A stretch of 64,000 nucleotides of DNA from Marchantia polymorpha subsp. ruderalis (Eukaryota; Streptophyta; Marchantiopsida; Marchantiales; Marchantiaceae): assembly GCA_037833965.1 (NCBI GenBank), contig AP031351.1, positions 17,124,501 to 17,188,500 of the forward strand. The letters run 5' to 3'. The position numbers were made by a program, and so were the translations under genes. A model generated the notes under the pieces. It was not told the origin of the DNA and did no database searches. It saw nothing but the letters and a program-made list of their open reading frames with translations. Below, in pieces: positions 60,791 to 64,000 of this stretch (positions within the stretch are counted from its first letter, which is position 1; the number at the start of each line of letters is the position of its first letter).

Positions 60791-62737
60791 AAAGTAGAAT
60801 GATGGATCTTCAAGAATGTATAGGTATAAGAACATATGATTGGATCTTCTGGATCACGATTCATTATCAGACCACTCAAAACACAAATAAACATAGACTC
60901 ATATACATGAGGAATTTCCACCGCATAGGTTGCCAAGCACAGTGCAAAATTCGGCGAGTACTTTTGAACAAAATTTGAACAAACCTAAGCTAGTTCGAAG
61001 ACCTGAGCTCCAAACAACTGTTGAATCAGTCAGTATAATTAAGGTGAATAATCACATGAAGAGTTTCCAGGAGGGCTCGAGGACTAGCAAGTTTTGCAAC
61101 TGTGGAGCAAATCAGATGCTCAATTGTTGAAGTGAGCTGAAGACAATAATACTGGATGCCAGAATGAGGAGACTGCCGGTTCATACTGCTATATTCTGCG
61201 GAGCCTCTGGTCCAAAAGTGGGCTTGTAGCTTGGACTTTTGTTGACGACGTTTGGAACTATTGGGTAGCCATGGCATGACATTCGCAAAATTTAAGCTGA
61301 CACAGGTGGACAGCTTAACAACTATTCTTCGATTATATCATGCGATAGGAGGGTCCAGAACATATAAAGTTGGACCAATGAATTCGAAGAGAGTATGTGG
61401 AGCCAATGCTTGAGAAATGAGAAGGTGTTAAGGTCGAGATTGAAAGTGGAACGTGAACACGAGGAGGAGTTTCATACCATCGTCATTCACGTCCAAAGGT
61501 TTCGGACGCTGGAACGTGAAGGTGGAAGCACAGCCTCTTCAAATCAAGAAGAAGTTGTGCCCTGAGTGGACGAGCGGGGACGTCGAGGGACCGAGGGTGA
61601 GGGAGTGGCCACAGGTAGAATGATGGCAGGCACAGAGGGAGGGGTAAAAGCGGGAATGGGGAAATAATGGGCACGATAATAATGCAGGAAACGATGAAAG
61701 GATAAAATTCGCGGTTCCGGCTGCTGCTGCTGCTCCGTGCGAGCTTCGCGGTAATGGTAACGTCAAAATTGCCTGCCTTCACATGTCAGACAGAAACCAG
61801 AAACCAAAATGCGAATGGGGGCGCAAGAACGGACGGAGTGGCACGAGAATGTGCTTACCGCGGTAAGTCCTAACGCCAGGGTAGGACCGTAAAATTTAGG
61901 GTTAAGGTTGCAGTCCGGTCTCAGCGTGGCAGGAAAGTCCCCCGCTTGTGGTGGTGCTCCCTCGCTCGCTCTGCTGTGCTGCTCCCTCTGGTCTGGTCTC
62001 GAGCTCTATGCACAAGAATTTTCTCTCTCTGCACCTCGTGCAGTAGGTAGTAGCCACTGCTTGCTCCCATGGGAGCGAGAAGGAGGATGCGGGATGGAGG
62101 ACGAGCGGCAACATCGCGAAACAGAGTGATCGTCGGCGAATTGGAGTTGTTGGAGGAGGTGGAACGAGAGCCCGAGGTCTGAACGATGGGATGATGGACG
62201 AATTTCGGATGTCTTTCTTGTAAGTAGTTCCAGAGATTCAATTGCGTTTGATTAGCGTCAAAATTGAGCGATTGCTCGGGGGACTTGTGATGCTCTTTGC
62301 TTGAGCTGTTTTTCGGTGCCCTTGGCTCGGGTCATTGGTTGGTCAAAGAATTATTTTCTGGGAAATAAGGAAGAAATGAAGGGGACTGGGTTGTGGTAGA
62401 CTTTGCGGCGTGGAGTCGGTGCTGTGTCGTTTTTCTATGTGTTTGCGTGTGTTTGTGTGAGGGAGAAAGGGAGAGGGACAGGTGGAGATGAAGCGAGGGC
62501 GGGAGGAAGAGCGAGAGAGGAGGGAGGGAAGACGATAGGGGAGAAGAGAAGATTGAGCGCTTGGCTGGTGATGGGGGGAATTCAAGCAAAGATTTGTGTT
62601 GTGGAACCAGGAAGTGCAGATAGAGCTGTGGTAATGGAGAGTGGATTGCTTGCCGCTTGTTCATGGGGTGGGTTGGATCGGTAAGTAGATAGGTGACAAG
62701 GAAGGGAAGATCACTGTCGTTTATTATTTCTTGAAGC
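60791..62737. other. Upstream region of the trihelix gene
   Basis: No gene recognised to about 61.4 kb. From 61.45 kb GC rises; this part, including a telobox-like tttagggttaagg near 61897 and a C/T-rich tract near 62021, is probably the promoter and leader of the trihelix gene. Open frames on the minus strand at 61.48-61.78 and 62.33-62.94 kb are low-complexity and overlap the gene. Confidence 0.45.
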
Positions 62738-63314
62738 ATGGAGGCTGGTGGAGAAGTTGTTGGGGATCTAGGCGTAGATGGTGAGCCAGTAGCCGTTCCA
62801 ATTGAGCAAGTCGATGAGTCGGCCGAGAGGCAGAATCGCAACCCCCGTTGGTCACAGCACGAAACTTTGGTACTAGTTGCTGCCAAGAAGCGGCAAGGTG
62901 AAGAGCTTTCTCCTGCGATACCCCGCCCTAGAAATCTCACTGCAGATGAGAGGTGGGAGTTGGTTGCCGCCTATTGCAAGGCCAATGGTTGTGAAAGAAA
63001 TGCCTATCAGTGCAGAAAGCGATGGTTTGCACTGTATGGAGACTACAAGAAGGTGAAGGAGTGGCAGAGGTCCAGTGCCGAGACCTACTGGGGCATGAAA
63101 AACGACAGACGGCGGGAGAATAGGCTTCCAGGAACTTTTGATCGAGTGGTCTTTCAAAGCATGGATTCTTGGCTGAAGATAAGTTCCGATGCCCAATTTG
63201 ACACTCCTACTCGCCCGGACGAGGGGATTTCGTCGGAGATTGAACAAGATGTCGAGGGGCAAGAGCTCCCGGATATTGCTCGTGGAGACGGGAACTCTAT
63301 TGTTCCCCGATCAG
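62738..63314 (+). CDS. ASR3-like trihelix transcription factor, first coding exon (partial gene)
   Basis: Trihelix factors bind GT-type promoter elements in the nucleus; Arabidopsis ASR3 of this clade is a repressor in immune signalling. The ATG at 62738 opens about 192 codons up to a donor at 63315 (CGATCAG|GTAGGC). Residues about 33-150 hold the DNA-binding domain: NPRWSQHETLVLVAAKKRQG (first helix), DERWELVAAYCKANGCERNA (second) and YQCRKRWFALYGDYKKVKEW (third), then the family's YWGMKNDRRRENRLPGTFD, close to the ASR3 pattern QCRKRWSNLAGDFKKIKEWE ... RREKKLPGFFD. The N-terminal 30 residues and the tail after residue 150 are acidic. The C-terminal part, usually a coiled coil, must lie beyond the intron, possibly outside the window. 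Confidence 0.85.
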
Positions 63315-64000
63315 GTAGGCAATTTTCTGTCTCGCCCCAGCCCAGCGCATTAACCACTTCTTGTAAGAAACAATTTTTACATGCCTTCCTATTTTTGGCA
63401 AGGTTATGAATGCCGGATGGTAAGGTGCTCCCGGAAGAATCTCGTGTGCCTTAACGACCCACATTTCTAAATTTATCTGTATATCATCCGCTCGATGTGA
63501 GCTGCCAATTATTCGATAGTAAGGAAGAAATCCGTGAACTAAACATGGAGGCTGCTTTTGTCGCCGCTTCATTGAAGCTGGACTTGAATATTTTTAAGGT
63601 TTCTGCGGAACTTTGAACTCAGTAATATTCGTATAATACCGAACAATCTGCGTGGTTTTGTAATTGCCCCTATTTTGAGATAAAGAGTTTTGGGCGCGAA
63701 GATTGTGCGGGATGGCTCGGGAATAGTCCAAAGTTGTGACTGCACCTAAGTTCTAACGGTATGTATAAGATTCATACTGCATGTGGTGTTCTACATGACA
63801 TGTTTATGATGCATCATCAAATTCGTGCTCTATGTCGCCATCAAGAAATTGGGTGGGAGGTTTGGAGACTACTAAGCGTGATTAAAGCTCCGCACAGCCG
63901 CATAGAGAGGTTGGCGTGGAAGTTTGTAGATAACAAAGCCCTCAATAATTAGTAACACGCTCTCATTAAAAAGTGGAATTTATATTATGAAATACAGCCA
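63315..64000 (+). other. Intron of the trihelix gene running to the window edge
   Basis: Follows a GT donor at 63315. No continuation exon was recognised before base 64000; the open frame at 63761-63952 shows no trihelix or coiled-coil feature. Confidence 0.45.

Noticed and set aside
62332-62940. Minus-strand frame of 202 codons
   Set aside because: Antisense to the leader and first exon of the trihelix gene; Ser/Pro/His low-complexity protein.
1-64000. tRNA, rRNA genes and CRISPR arrays
   Set aside because: No T-loop/acceptor arrangement, conserved rRNA stretch or regularly spaced repeat array was found on reading both strands.

Overview
The window looks like nuclear DNA from a land plant, most likely an early-diverging one such as a bryophyte; the species cannot be fixed from sequence alone. 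The evidence is a run of the plant telomere unit TTTAGGG inside an intron, plant-type intron-rich genes with GT-AG and a few GC-AG introns, a plant-type ASR3-like trihelix factor, decayed Copia retrotransposon DNA, and gene islands separated by very AT-rich repeat DNA. No tRNA, rRNA, CRISPR or prokaryotic feature was seen.

Layout. At 2970-7911 (minus) lies a ten-exon gene for a protein of unknown function with a Gln/His/Pro-rich segment and a C-terminal CxxC...CxxC zinc ribbon; its leader reaches about 9.1 kb. At 14303-20679 (plus) lies BRF1, the TFIIB-like subunit of TFIIIB, whose 18 exons join in phase to give about 890 residues. From 20.7 to 34 kb the DNA is AT-rich and repeat-laden: a foldback element with CTCTAGAGC-type inverted ends (21.6-22.5 kb), a fossil Ty1/Copia element (24.5-26.6 kb, minus) and several hairpins. 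At 34.06-34.49 kb there is a fragment of a ubiquitin-activating enzyme (E1) gene.

Between 37 and 45.5 kb sits a composite repeat: two inverted, roughly 85% alike copies of a multi-kilobase repeat family encoding a coiled-coil protein, facing each other across a 1.4-kb fossil LTR-retroelement gag segment. A 2,485-bp pogo-like DNA transposon with 17-bp inverted ends and TA target duplication has jumped into the left copy; the right copy still holds the empty site. The transposase reading frame is interrupted only by stops explicable as C-to-T changes in Gln codons.

At 46817-48665 (plus) is a complete two-exon gene for 20S proteasome subunit alpha type-4 (PAC1-like, 250 aa). About 150 bp after it begins a 0.9-kb repeat that also occurs at 11.5-12.4 kb. 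The stretch 49.7-62.7 kb is mostly unassigned, with two weak coding candidates on the minus strand and a doubtful LINE remnant. At 62738 the first exon of an ASR3-like trihelix transcription factor begins and the gene runs off the window.

The intact genes are unrelated housekeeping or regulatory genes (Pol III initiation, protein degradation, transcription control) and do not form a pathway. The most unusual structure is the 37-45.5 kb inverted repeat around a gag segment with its nested pogo-like insertion.
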